Shown: positions 7,315 to 15,957 of the stretch, in pieces
Layout: each line of letters begins with the position of its first letter
How positions within the stretch are numbered: the first letter of the stretch is position 1
Source: an uncultured Bacteroidota bacterium
GTDB taxonomy: Bacteria > Bacteroidota > Bacteroidia > Bacteroidales > SZUA-534
Reading direction: 5' to 3'
Length of the DNA stretch: 20,335 bases
Assembly (NCBI GenBank): GCA_937900725.1
Contig: CALCFP010000238.1
Span: forward strand, 1-20,335
The notes under the pieces: model-generated
Seen by the model: the letters and a program-made list of their open reading frames with translations, nothing else
Databases searched by the model: none
What the model was told of the DNA's origin: nothing
Translations under genes and position numbers: made by a program

Positions 7315-8397
7315 TTAGTTTAGTATTTTCAATAAAATGTCACACAAATTACGTTCAAACACTTCAACCGTAAACTTCTGCAAATATAACTCATAGCCTT
7401 TTTTGCCCAACTGCTTGCGCAAATCACCATCATTCAACAGCCGTTCAATTGCAGTTGCCAATGATTCGGCATTCTCGCGCTCACTAATAAGGCCGTTTAC
7501 ACCGTCCTGCACTACATCGGGTATCCCGCCCTCATCGGTTGTGACTATTGGCAACTGATATTGCATGGCTTCCAAACTGACTAGACCAAACGCTTCTTTA
7601 TACGAAGGGAAAACGAAAATATCGGCATTACGCCAAAAGGCATCCTTGTCGGCACCATATTTTTTGCCGTGATATGCGACCACGCCATCGAGACCACGCT
7701 CCGCCACTGCATTCTGAAAAACCGAAGCCGAAATTTCCTTGGACTCGGCACCTATGAAATCGCACGCAAACGACAGGCCTTTATCGTTAAGCAGTTTGCA
7801 GGCATCGAGCAAGACATATACTCCTTTCGACTCTATAAGCAACCGAGGAACTGCATTGTGGCGCTCAATAGCCAATGAATTGGTCTGCGGAATGCCATTG
7901 GGGCATATAAGAACCTGATTACGCTTAACCACTTTTTCAACATCGGGATAGAGCAACCACGACAGCAGAATTACTTTGGCATTACGATAGACCAAAGGCA
8001 TAAGCCAACGATAAGGCAACCTGTCGACACATTTGCTCATACCCTTGTTATGCTGATGAATGACAATACGCTTGCCAAACAGTTTGCAGAGCAATACAAA
8101 TGGCGCATCCTTAAGAAACCCGTGTCCCGCACAGGTTATGGCCAGATAGCAGACATCGACACGGCGTGTAAGCAAAATCCAGAAAATTGAAAGGAACTCC
8201 CTTGTCAGACAGAAAACTTTGGATAACGAGAATTTGCCAATGTTTGAAACCGAACGCGCGGGCGAATTGCTAACATAGTAGCATTCGAATTCCTGATTGA
8301 TGAGTTTGCTGTCGCGTATAAGTTGGCTCACCATACTTGCGCCATGAATTGGCGGGGGAAATGGGGCGATGAAGAGAATGTGTGGTTTTTCAGACAT
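7315..8397 (-). CDS. Family 4 glycosyltransferase
   Basis: This 360-residue GT-B fold enzyme opens with HILFIAPFPPPIHGASMVSQ, the glycine-containing N-terminal loop typical of GT4. The donor domain contains the EX7E motif in YKEAFGLVSLEAM (Glu268, Glu276), followed by QLPIVTTDEGGIPDVVQDG and VNGLI. Both are standard GT4 elements that bind the nucleotide-sugar phosphates and ribose. It has no signal peptide, and the hydrophobic patch near residues 63-78 is the only candidate membrane-association region. It starts 8 nt after the preceding GT4 stop. Retaining transfer of a single sugar onto the undecaprenyl-linked intermediate is expected. The specific sugar cannot be predicted. Confidence 0.92.
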   Translation of the reverse strand: MSEKPHILFIAPFPPPIHGASMVSQLIRDSKLINQEFECYYVSNSPARSVSNIGKFSLSKVFCLTREFLSIFWILLTRRVDVCYLAITCAGHGFLKDAPFVLLCKLFGKRIVIHQHNKGMSKCVDRLPYRWLMPLVYRNAKVILLSWLLYPDVEKVVKRNQVLICPNGIPQTNSLAIERHNAVPRLLIESKGVYVLLDACKLLNDKGLSFACDFIGAESKEISASVFQNAVAERGLDGVVAYHGKKYGADKDAFWRNADIFVFPSYKEAFGLVSLEAMQYQLPIVTTDEGGIPDVVQDGVNGLISERENAESLATAIERLLNDGDLRKQLGKKGYELYLQKFTVEVFERNLCDILLKILN

Positions 8398-8405
8398 TTC
8401 CCGAA

Positions 8406-9521
8406 TTAGTTGTTAGTTGACTTCTGCAATTCTTTAATAACATTTGACAACATATCGTTAAAACTACATTGCATCAAACTTTTTCTTGCGCACAAAGGCA
8501 GTTGAACTGCTACACTATTTTGCAAAGATAACCTTAACTTTTCTTCGAACACAGAAGAATTGTGAGGATCAAAAATAAAACCATTTTTCCCATCCTCTAT
8601 CAAGCAATTGCTACCTGCTTTTTCCGATACCAAACACCAACAGCCTCCAAGAAGAGCCTCATTGGTTACTGCACCAAACGCTTCTTGATAAGATGCAAGT
8701 ACAAAACAAGATGCAATATTATACCATGCGTAAAGTTCGTCACCTTCCTTTCTGCCAACAAAAATTATCCTATCATCACCTTGCGCCAAATTCTTCAATT
8801 GATCTTCGTAGTCCCCCGAACCTACAAGTACAAAACGAATATCAGCACTCTCTAAACGTCTAAATACTGGTATTACCATTTGTATGTTTTTTAGTTCGAC
8901 CAATCTTCCTACGAATAATAGTACTTTTTTGCCTTGCAACCCATAATTCCGAACATAGGTTTCACTAATCGGCAGTATTTTACCATATCTACGAAGCGAT
9001 TCTGTTTCATCTACAATAATCGGGAAGCATATACCCTTTCCATAAAGTCTCTGGAAATGAGAAGCCACTCTTGGTTCTACACAAATAATATTGTCAAAAA
9101 AAGGAAACAATATTTTTTCTGCAATTTTATGCGACCACGAAAAATAATTATTCTCGGCAACCATATTATAACTATCGTCAACAATACTAACTATTGCGTA
9201 TTTCTTACGGAATAGGAATCGAGCGACAATAGCAAAAACAGAAACGATGCCACACTCTGACACCAACACCACATCAGGATTGAATTCTCGTATGGTGGAG
9301 AATATGCCTCTTTGTATTTTGAGTGTTTTTCTAGTAAGATAAGTTGGGACGAAATGGAACTGCTCCTCAATTTTTGAATAATCGAACGTTTGGTTAGGCA
9401 TATTTTTCATGGTCAAACAAACCATTGTTTCAAATGCCTCTGTTAATCCATTAAAGAAGTTTATTCTATAAGGCGCTATAATAGGATGAAATATTAATAA
9501 TTTACCCATGCAATAAAACAT
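8406..9521 (-). CDS. Family 4 glycosyltransferase
   Basis: This is a 371-residue GT-B enzyme. ATG codons at 9521 and 9509 are both possible; the second gives GKLLIFHPIIAPYRINFFN right after the Met, which is the more usual beginning. KKVLLFVGRLVELKNI (about residues 198-213) opens the donor domain. The EX7E motif is in YQEAFGAVTNEAL (Glu280, Glu288). The sequence is clearly AT-richer than the GT4 gene that follows it (24 G/C of 60 in the line starting at 8761), and its C-terminal part is lysine-, serine- and asparagine-rich. It lies 4 nt after the Wzy stop and 8 nt before the next gene. The role is one glycosidic linkage of the repeat unit; the donor is unknown. Confidence 0.9.
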   Translation of the reverse strand: MFYCMGKLLIFHPIIAPYRINFFNGLTEAFETMVCLTMKNMPNQTFDYSKIEEQFHFVPTYLTRKTLKIQRGIFSTIREFNPDVVLVSECGIVSVFAIVARFLFRKKYAIVSIVDDSYNMVAENNYFSWSHKIAEKILFPFFDNIICVEPRVASHFQRLYGKGICFPIIVDETESLRRYGKILPISETYVRNYGLQGKKVLLFVGRLVELKNIQMVIPVFRRLESADIRFVLVGSGDYEDQLKNLAQGDDRIIFVGRKEGDELYAWYNIASCFVLASYQEAFGAVTNEALLGGCWCLVSEKAGSNCLIEDGKNGFIFDPHNSSVFEEKLRLSLQNSVAVQLPLCARKSLMQCSFNDMLSNVIKELQKSTNN

Positions 9522-9525
9522 TTAA

Positions 9526-10716
9526 TTATAAATGCCATTCACAAATATATCGTAAAACTGGCCATAACATTGCATCAGTACATGTTATATACTTGTAAAA
9601 ACCGTTCCCTAAATAATAATAAAAATAAACTGGTAAGGATATGCTAATTAATGGTCGCATATAACTTTTTACTGAACAATTTATTTTCTGATATGCCATT
9701 AAAATAGGAACTATTTGTAGTGTATATAAATAGAATTGATACCTCATACATAAGAAAAATGCGCCAGAAAAATGCCAGAACAACAATGCAATAATTAGAA
9801 TAGCACTAATATTAAGCAATCCATAATCATAATTCTCATTTTCTCTCCACATTTTACGGTAATAAAATAGTATCATACACACCAAGAAAAAAAGCATAAT
9901 TAAATATTGTGAACTAATGCCTTCGTTCACTTGCCAACTATCTGCTCCTGTTAATTGGTCTTCATTATCAAGCCTAGAAAAAATATATCCGATGAATGGA
10001 ATACTATCAAATGCCGAAATTTTAAAGATGAACAAAGCAGACACCAATGTCACCGCCACAACGACAAATAATCTTTTGATAGAGAACCTGTTATTTATAA
10101 CAGGTATCATTCCAACCGCCAAAATTGGAATAGAGGCACTATGAATAAAAACAGAAATTATTGCCAAAAACCATTTGCGTTTTTTTTCGAAATACAAATA
10201 AGCGAAGAACAATAAAGCAAATGACTGCGAAATACATTGCCTAACCGCATTGCTTATCATTGCAAAATTTTGGAAAAAGAAAGCGTAAAAAACAATAATT
10301 ACAACTAAATCAGAACATAAAACATTTATTCTTTTCGCAATTATCAAAAGCGCCTCAAAAACGACCCAATAATTGACTAAAGTAAAAAAGAATACAAAAA
10401 TTGGCCAATTGCCATCAGAAATAGAACTAAAAAGCCACATAAAGAAATAAAAAACAGGCTCTTTGTCCTTGAAAAGTAAAAAACTTTGTAAACTGAAACT
10501 ATTGGCTAGCAGGTAATCCTCACAATAATTCAAAAAATCTCCACTTAGTTCTTTTGTGGTGTTTAGCAACGCAAGATATATTGCTATTTCCAGCATAAAC
10601 ATTTTTACACTTTGCGCACCGATATCATCGCTATTATGAGAGAGAACACACAACAAAGTCAAAACAATTGCCAACATTGGATTGACCAGAAAAAGCAACA
10701 ATATGAAAAGTTTCAT
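9526..10716 (-). CDS. wzy: O-antigen/exopolysaccharide polymerase, EpsG-like (Wzy)
   Basis: Starting at ATG 10716 this encodes 396 residues (a GTG at 10725 is the alternative). The protein is almost entirely hydrophobic, with roughly ten or more membrane segments and few conserved polar motifs, as usual for Wzy. The early ELSGDFLNY and the DKEPVFYFFMWLFS stretch resemble the EpsG-type polymerase family, where an acidic/aromatic loop after the first helices is followed by an 'EP.f......' motif. The later segment VFYAFFFQNFAMISNAVRQ contains the conserved N..R.. of that family. It would join lipid-linked repeat units at the periplasmic face of the inner membrane. Base composition is strongly AT-rich (17 G/C of 60 in the line starting at 9841). 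The call rests on topology, the EpsG-like motifs and its place next to Wzx. Confidence 0.82.
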   Translation of the reverse strand: MKLFILLLFLVNPMLAIVLTLLCVLSHNSDDIGAQSVKMFMLEIAIYLALLNTTKELSGDFLNYCEDYLLANSFSLQSFLLFKDKEPVFYFFMWLFSSISDGNWPIFVFFFTLVNYWVVFEALLIIAKRINVLCSDLVVIIVFYAFFFQNFAMISNAVRQCISQSFALLFFAYLYFEKKRKWFLAIISVFIHSASIPILAVGMIPVINNRFSIKRLFVVVAVTLVSALFIFKISAFDSIPFIGYIFSRLDNEDQLTGADSWQVNEGISSQYLIMLFFLVCMILFYYRKMWRENENYDYGLLNISAILIIALLFWHFSGAFFLCMRYQFYLYTLQIVPILMAYQKINCSVKSYMRPLISISLPVYFYYYLGNGFYKYITCTDAMLWPVLRYICEWHL

Positions 10717-10736
10717 ATAAGGCACGACACCAACAT

Positions 10737-11723
10737 CTATGAGTTTTTTATCTGTTTAAAATACCTCAATATCCTATATATATAACGTTTGGGAAAGTGA
10801 ATGAATATCTCACTGGGAAGCAAAACAAACAATTCATACCAAATGAATCTTCTATATTCTTTATTCAAAGTGCCGTATTGTCCCCTTAATGTTTCAGCCA
10901 AATTACTTATTGACACTACTAAATCGTTTTTTATGTTTTCTACTTTTGTCTTTGGAATATTATACGACTCTATTATTCTATAATATATCTGAGAATCAAC
11001 ATCATTAATTGACAATGGTCTTTTTTCTAATCCATAAACAGAATAATAATCTTCAAACTTAAACAAGTCGGTGACAGATTTATTTGAATCCAATCTTATC
11101 CATAAATTTGGAATGCCTAAAGAATCTGAAACTATCAGAGGATGCATTGCCGTTGATATTATGGTCTCGCATTCTGCGATTTGTCGCATAAACTTTAATG
11201 GATCTTCACGGGCATTCAAAATTACGCTATTAGGAATAATTTTTCTTAAGTCGGAGAATAACTTGTAACTCTTTTCCGCTTCATGGGGAACTATACCAAC
11301 CTTATACTTTTTGATTGGCATTTTATCTAACAAGAATGATGCTAATAGTCCTCCATCTCCTAATACAACATTTTCATCATTAGATAAAAGCCCATAATCT
11401 ATCAATAGTTGTTTCGTTTTCAACCCCCTTAATGCCCAATATTTAACTGGTCTTAATAACGAAGGCTTTTGTGTTGATGCTAAATCTGTTATCTGCTCTT
11501 TCTTGGCAAACCCAGACGAGAAACAATACACATCCCCACTATTCGATGCCCTTTTGTCATTTTTTCTTAAAATGGCCTCAATAATTGATCCTATTCCGAT
11601 TATTGTTGCTTTTTCATACGGAGACCAACATATCTTTGTACCTAAAAATTTTTCTAAAATTAAGGTATTTAACCTATCTCCAAAATTTTTGCAATTGCAG
11701 TAGTAACATTTTATTCTGAGCAT
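10737..11723 (-). CDS. Polysaccharide pyruvyltransferase-family protein
   Basis: This 328-residue protein has the motif order of the PS_pyruv_trans (WcaK/CsaB) family: NFGDRLN (residues 13-19); ATIIGIGSII (39-48); YWALRGLKTKQLL (95-107); VVLGDGGLLAS (119-129); KVGIVPH (141-147); and ISTAMHPLIVSDSLGIP (189-205), which corresponds to the family's 'S.R.H..I.A...G.P' substrate-binding element. In the active site the usual Arg of 'S.RLH' is replaced by Ala-Met (STAMHP). The family transfers pyruvate from PEP onto hexoses as a ketal, although several members act as glycosyltransferases. It sits between Wzx (8-nt gap) and Wzy (20-nt gap), in the AT-rich core. A pyruvylated sugar in the repeat unit is an inference. 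Confidence 0.8.
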   Translation of the reverse strand: MLRIKCYYCNCKNFGDRLNTLILEKFLGTKICWSPYEKATIIGIGSIIEAILRKNDKRASNSGDVYCFSSGFAKKEQITDLASTQKPSLLRPVKYWALRGLKTKQLLIDYGLLSNDENVVLGDGGLLASFLLDKMPIKKYKVGIVPHEAEKSYKLFSDLRKIIPNSVILNAREDPLKFMRQIAECETIISTAMHPLIVSDSLGIPNLWIRLDSNKSVTDLFKFEDYYSVYGLEKRPLSINDVDSQIYYRIIESYNIPKTKVENIKNDLVVSISNLAETLRGQYGTLNKEYRRFIWYELFVLLPSEIFIHFPKRYIYRILRYFKQIKNS

Positions 11724-11731
11724 AGTACCTT

Positions 11732-13264
11732 TTATGATTTGGATTTCAGGATATTATCTATTTTTATTCTCACAAAATCTTTTTCGTCTTTTGAAAGTCC
11801 AACAAAATAAGCAGAAATAGATATAAAGACAACAGATCCTATCGAAACTATCGCTATCCGCAAGAATCCATAATTCATTTGGTAATGAATAAGCAATAAT
11901 GGTATGAATGTTGAGATTCCCACTAGAAATATTTTAAGCACTACTTTCTGCATATATTCCAACACTGACAACCCAAGTTTATTCCTTCCTATAAATAAAC
12001 GTGCAATCTGTGCTATTAACTCAAATAATAATTCTACAACAAAAACGGAATATGCAGGAAAGTCGAGTTTTAAAAACATATACGAAACTGGCAATATCAG
12101 CAATAACAATCCACCAACAACACCTTGATAGATCTTGATTTTGCCGGTTGCTTGAATACCTATCATCAATGGATTTGCCATAGGTCCTATCAACGCTGTA
12201 CACAATACAATTCTAACAAAAACAACAGTATTGTCGGGTATCGTTTCCAACCACAAAGACAAAATATAAGGTGCTTCAACAATAACAGGAAGTATTATTG
12301 CCAATAATAAAAAACTGGAGAATTTTGCACTGCTGAACATCAACAAATGCATTCTGCTTAAATCGTTAGATGCATAAGTTTTGGTTATCTGCGGATTAAT
12401 GGCTGTCTGAAAACTAAACGCGAACTGCTTAACAGCGCTACTTACCTGTGCCGCTATTCCACGTGCCGCGTTTACTATAGGGCCAAAAAACATATTTAGC
12501 AGAATGTTTTGTCCCTGCGACATCAGCATGGCTGCTGAATTACCGAACAAACTCCAACTCGCAAAACTGCACATTTCCTTAAATAGAGGTTTGTTGAATG
12601 CTTTGTTGTATTTTGTCTCTTCAAAATTCAATCGACAATAAAAAAAATAGCCTGCAATTATTACCACTTGGACCGCTATTAGAAGCACTGCATAAATTTT
12701 CAATTTGTCGGCATTAAAATAATTCAAAAGCAAAACCACTCCGAGGTTCAGAAAAACTTCAATAATAGATAGTACCGCGTACACATTCATTTTTTCGTGT
12801 GCTATAACTGTTGCATTGTACGGAACGATTATTGTCTTTATAGCCAATATTATAGTAGAACAATGCAATACCCAAAATGCGGCAGATAAACGTGTGGCCG
12901 GAATTTGCAACTTGTTGTACAAGAAGTAAAGACCAATTGTTTCCGAGAGAATTACTACTATGACTGCTATCAGCAAATGAATTTGAATACTTGTTGAGAA
13001 AACCGATGACAAACGGTTCTTGTCATCCTTGCCTAATTCGAATGTCAAGTATCGTTGTGTGGCAGAAGTCATTGAGGAATTTAAAAATCCAAACATTGTC
13101 ACTAAACCACCGACAACATTATAAATACCAAAATCTTCAACACCTAACGCTTTCAGGACAACTCTACTTATGTAGAGATTTACTAAAAGGATAAATGCCA
13201 TTCGTATGTATAACAAAAAGGCATTTTTTGCTATCCGTTTGTTATTTGATGAGTTGTCTGACAT
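11732..13264 (-). CDS. wzx: Polysaccharide repeat-unit flippase (Wzx)
   Basis: ATG at 13264 gives 510 residues (a TTG three codons upstream is the only extension). It is a polytopic membrane protein, with about twelve to fourteen hydrophobic segments, of the MATE/MVF/PST superfamily. The N-terminus (RIAKNAFLLYIRMAFILLVN) followed by LYISRVVLKALGVEDFGIYN and VVGGLVTMFGFLNSSMTSAT is highly characteristic of Wzx/RfbX proteins. A later stretch, AINPQITKTYASND, is the cytoplasmic loop common to the same family. It moves undecaprenyl-diphosphate-linked repeat units to the periplasmic leaflet. It lies 52 nt after the initiating transferase and 8 nt before the pyruvyltransferase-like gene, at the upstream edge of the AT-rich block. 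Confidence 0.93.
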   Translation of the reverse strand: MSDNSSNNKRIAKNAFLLYIRMAFILLVNLYISRVVLKALGVEDFGIYNVVGGLVTMFGFLNSSMTSATQRYLTFELGKDDKNRLSSVFSTSIQIHLLIAVIVVILSETIGLYFLYNKLQIPATRLSAAFWVLHCSTIILAIKTIIVPYNATVIAHEKMNVYAVLSIIEVFLNLGVVLLLNYFNADKLKIYAVLLIAVQVVIIAGYFFYCRLNFEETKYNKAFNKPLFKEMCSFASWSLFGNSAAMLMSQGQNILLNMFFGPIVNAARGIAAQVSSAVKQFAFSFQTAINPQITKTYASNDLSRMHLLMFSSAKFSSFLLLAIILPVIVEAPYILSLWLETIPDNTVVFVRIVLCTALIGPMANPLMIGIQATGKIKIYQGVVGGLLLLILPVSYMFLKLDFPAYSVFVVELLFELIAQIARLFIGRNKLGLSVLEYMQKVVLKIFLVGISTFIPLLLIHYQMNYGFLRIAIVSIGSVVFISISAYFVGLSKDEKDFVRIKIDNILKSKS

Positions 13265-13316
13265 TTCCAACAAATTGAAAAACTGTTGTTCAAATGCTTT
13301 CCCAAAAGAAATTGGG

Positions 13317-14537
13317 CTATTTCTTACGACGTAACTTTATCCGTCTTTTCCTCTTTTCTCTGTTGTCCACCTTCTTATCCATGACCTTCCGCATCCAGGC
13401 CCAAAAGCCTTTACGCTCAAAGTGCGATGCCTTGCCAATACGCAACAACAAACTGTAAACACGGGTGTTGCGTTTTTGCTGAATCTTGACAAACGGATAA
13501 AACACGAATGTGATAAGGAAAGCCAACAATGCCACAATATGCAACTGCAGATTGATTGATGCACCGCATCTATAGGCAATAAACCATATCACAACAATCA
13601 GGAAATCAAGGGTAATGAGGCCAACAGAAATGCCCACGTGCGAGAACCCCATTTCAATGAAAAGATGGTGCAGGTGAGTCTTGTCGGGGCGGAAAGGTGA
13701 ATGGCCCTTGAGTATTCGGGTGGACATGACACGCAGAGTGTCGAATACAGGAATGGCAAGCACTGCCAATGCAAATGCGGCCAGACAAAGGCCTCGCGAC
13801 TGCAACTGAAGACTAGCGACGGAATCCGCCGTAAAAAGGTCAAGTACAAAGACTGACATTGCCGTTCCTAGCATCAGAGTGCCACCATCGCCAATGAACA
13901 TTTTTGATGTCTTGCCAAACACATTATGCAGGAAAAACGGTATCAAGGCGCCTGCAATGGAAAATGCCAATATGGCCATAACCTGATTGCCAATGTACCA
14001 ATACATTGCGCCGAACACAAGACAGGCCATATTTCCAAATCCCGACGAATAACCATCGACACCATCAATAAGATTGATGGAATTGATAATGCCGACAGAG
14101 GCGACAACCGTCAACGGAACATATATCCAAGGTGAAAGAATGACACCCCAATTCCACATTCCGTAGAAACTGCCAATGCGAATGCCCACCCTGTACATAA
14201 GGAACAGCGTTACGGCTATTTCTAGTATGAAGCGCAAGGTAGGTGAAATATCGCGTATGTCGTCAGTGATGCCAACAACCAACATAATAAACATTGCTAA
14301 AAATATTCCTTCAATATCACCATTATCGACTAAGCCCAGGTAGGTGAGAACCGATGCGGCAAAAATTCCGAAAAACACTGCCAAACCGCCAAGTACAGGG
14401 ACTGGTGTCCGCTGCAGCTTACGAGCATCCGGATTATCAACGATGTTGTACTTTACAGCCAGTCTCAAAACCAAACTGTAAGCCAGCAACGTTGTAATGA
14501 ATGCTGTCAAGAACGATATTACAATGTTTATAGCCAT
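13317..14537 (-). CDS. Initiating phosphoglycosyltransferase, WecA/MraY type
   Basis: This 406-residue membrane enzyme has about ten or eleven hydrophobic helices. It is expected to transfer HexNAc-1-phosphate from a UDP donor to undecaprenyl phosphate, the first committed step of the glycan. Signature loops are complete: GITDDIRDISP with the Asp pair 92-93; NSINLIDGVDGYSSG (Asp158, Asp161); KMFIGDGGTLMLG (216-219 GDGG); and the cytosolic THLHHLF (288-291). The motif set fits the WecA/TagO/Rfe branch rather than MraY of peptidoglycan synthesis. The last 40 residues form an unusually basic cytosolic tail ending KRKRRIKLRRKK. Its start codon is preceded at once by an in-frame TAA, and five bases further by a tandem octamer array (14543-14598). 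That makes its expression the most likely control point of the cluster. Confidence 0.93.
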   Translation of the reverse strand: MAINIVISFLTAFITTLLAYSLVLRLAVKYNIVDNPDARKLQRTPVPVLGGLAVFFGIFAASVLTYLGLVDNGDIEGIFLAMFIMLVVGITDDIRDISPTLRFILEIAVTLFLMYRVGIRIGSFYGMWNWGVILSPWIYVPLTVVASVGIINSINLIDGVDGYSSGFGNMACLVFGAMYWYIGNQVMAILAFSIAGALIPFFLHNVFGKTSKMFIGDGGTLMLGTAMSVFVLDLFTADSVASLQLQSRGLCLAAFALAVLAIPVFDTLRVMSTRILKGHSPFRPDKTHLHHLFIEMGFSHVGISVGLITLDFLIVVIWFIAYRCGASINLQLHIVALLAFLITFVFYPFVKIQQKRNTRVYSLLLRIGKASHFERKGFWAWMRKVMDKKVDNREKRKRRIKLRRKK

Positions 14538-14542
14538 TTATT

Positions 14543-14598
14543 TGTTGATTCGTTGATTCGTTGATTCGTTGATTCGTTGATTTGTTGATTTGTTGATT
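14543..14598. repeat. Tandem octamer array, seven copies, abutting a start codon
   Basis: Seven contiguous 8-bp units read on the plus strand as TGTTGATT, four times CGTTGATT, then twice TGTTGATT; an eighth, decayed unit (TGTTCCTT) follows. On the transcript strand the unit is AATCAAC[A/G]. The array ends 5 nt before the ATG at 14537, so it forms the whole immediate 5' leader of the initiating transferase gene. Near-perfect identity and a short unit make it prone to strand slippage. There is no intervening unique sequence, so it is not CRISPR. Confidence 0.9.
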
Positions 14599-14618
14599 TG
14601 TTCCTTAATAATTCTATC

Positions 14619-14651
14619 CCCAATAGATGATACAATCATACGGCTATTGGG
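14619..14651. terminator. Bulged hairpin between dehydrogenase and initiating transferase genes
   Basis: CCCAATAG (14619-14626) pairs perfectly with CTATTGGG (14644-14651). Inside this, ATGAT (14627-14631) pairs with ATCAT (14635-14639) around a 3-nt loop, leaving a 4-nt bulge. That makes 13 base pairs in all. It lies 39 nt after the dehydrogenase stop and about 20 nt before the octamer array. On the minus strand no T-run follows, so it could be an attenuator, an mRNA end-protecting stem or a weak terminator. Confidence 0.4.
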
Positions 14652-14690
14652 TTCTTTTGATTCGTTTTTGTTCTTCTCTTTGCCACTTAA

Positions 14691-15947
14691 TTACAACCGT
14701 CCGTCAACTTTATCCTTTGGCAGGAAGCCTTTGACGTCGAAGATAACGTGGTTAGGCTTCAGCAACGACTCTACGTCAAGTGTGGCGAATTCGTTGTGCG
14801 ACACGGCCAATATGGCTGAATCGAACTTGCTCTTCGGCAATTCGTTCACCACGTCGATGCCATACTCGCGCTTTGCGACATCGGCATTTGCCCACGGGTC
14901 GTAAATGGTAAGATTGAGGTTGTACTCCTTAAGAGATTTCACTATGTCGAACACCTTGGTGTTGCGCACATCCGGGCAGTTTTCCTTGAATGTGAAGCCC
15001 AGTATCAGAATATTCGAGTTGAGCACCTGAATGCCTTTCTTGAGCATCAACTTGATCACCTGGTTGGCCACATACTCGCCCATTCCGTCGTTCATTCGGC
15101 GGCCTGCAAGTATTATCTCGGGATTGTAGCCATAGCGTTGGGCGCATTGTGCAAGATAGTACGGATCGACTCCGATGCAGTGCCCGCCTACCAAACCTGG
15201 CTTGAACGGCAGGAAGTTCCACTTGGTTGATGCGGCTTCGAGAACGTCGTTGGTATCGATGCCCATTCGGGTGAAAATCTTCGAGAGTTCGTTGACAAAG
15301 GCTATGTTGATGTCACGCTGCGAGTTCTCAATCACCTTGGCGGCCTCGGCAACCTTGATTGTAGGTGCCAAATGTGTTCCTGCGGTTATTACTGATGAAT
15401 ATACCTCGTTGACTATCTTGCCTATCTCGGGCGTGGAGCCTGATGTCACTTTCTTTATCTTCTCCACTGTGTGCAACTTGTCGCCGGGGTTGATGCGCTC
15501 TGGCGAATAGCCTGCATAGAAATCGATATTGTATTTCAGGCCCGACACTTCTTCTATTACAGGTATGCATTCCTCTTCTGTGACGCCCGGATATACGGTT
15601 GACTCGTACACCACGATGTCGCCCTTTGAAATCACACGGCCTATGGTGGTGCTGGCTCCGTACAATGGCGTAAGGTCTGGATTGTTGTCCTTGTCGACTG
15701 GCGTTGGAACTGCCACCACATAGAAGTTGCAGTCGCGGATGTCGTCGATTCGCGATGTACACTTGAAACCGTTTTTCAGTGCGGACTGAAGCAACTCGTC
15801 GCTTACCTCGAGGGTGGCGTCGTGACCTGCCATCAGTGCCTCAACGCGTTTCTGGTTCATATCGAAACCTACGGTCTCGTATTTTGTCGAAAACAGGCGA
15901 GCCAACGGCAAGCCTACATACCCTAAACCTATTACACAAATCTTCAT
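14691..15947 (-). CDS. wbpO: UDP-N-acetylglucosamine 6-dehydrogenase (WbpO/TviB type)
   Basis: This 418-residue cytosolic enzyme oxidises C6 of a UDP-HexNAc to the uronic acid with two NAD+. The N-terminal Rossmann motif is VIGLGYVGLPLA (residues 5-16). YESTVYPGVTEEECIP (114-129) and AGYSPERINPGDK (145-157) follow. The helix KVAEAAKVIENSQRDINIA carries the catalytic Lys204 and Asn208. The nucleophile is Cys257 in GGHCIGVDPYYLA. FTFKENCPDVRNTK marks the C-terminal UDP-binding domain. As I remember the sequences, these segments match TviB (Vi antigen) and WbpO far better than UDP-glucose dehydrogenases such as Ugd or WbpA-like enzymes. The WbpP/TviC-like epimerase directly upstream fits the same pathway, which makes UDP-GalNAcA. 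The start is 10 nt from a degenerate heptamer array. Confidence 0.9.
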   Translation of the reverse strand: MKICVIGLGYVGLPLARLFSTKYETVGFDMNQKRVEALMAGHDATLEVSDELLQSALKNGFKCTSRIDDIRDCNFYVVAVPTPVDKDNNPDLTPLYGASTTIGRVISKGDIVVYESTVYPGVTEEECIPVIEEVSGLKYNIDFYAGYSPERINPGDKLHTVEKIKKVTSGSTPEIGKIVNEVYSSVITAGTHLAPTIKVAEAAKVIENSQRDINIAFVNELSKIFTRMGIDTNDVLEAASTKWNFLPFKPGLVGGHCIGVDPYYLAQCAQRYGYNPEIILAGRRMNDGMGEYVANQVIKLMLKKGIQVLNSNILILGFTFKENCPDVRNTKVFDIVKSLKEYNLNLTIYDPWANADVAKREYGIDVVNELPKSKFDSAILAVSHNEFATLDVESLLKPNHVIFDVKGFLPKDKVDGRL

Positions 15948-15957
15948 AAATTTTCTG

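Noticed and set aside
14543..14598. Octamer array as a CRISPR array or coding repeat
   Set aside because: There are no spacers, the unit is only 8 bp, and an in-frame TAA directly before the ATG excludes it from the coding sequence of the following gene.
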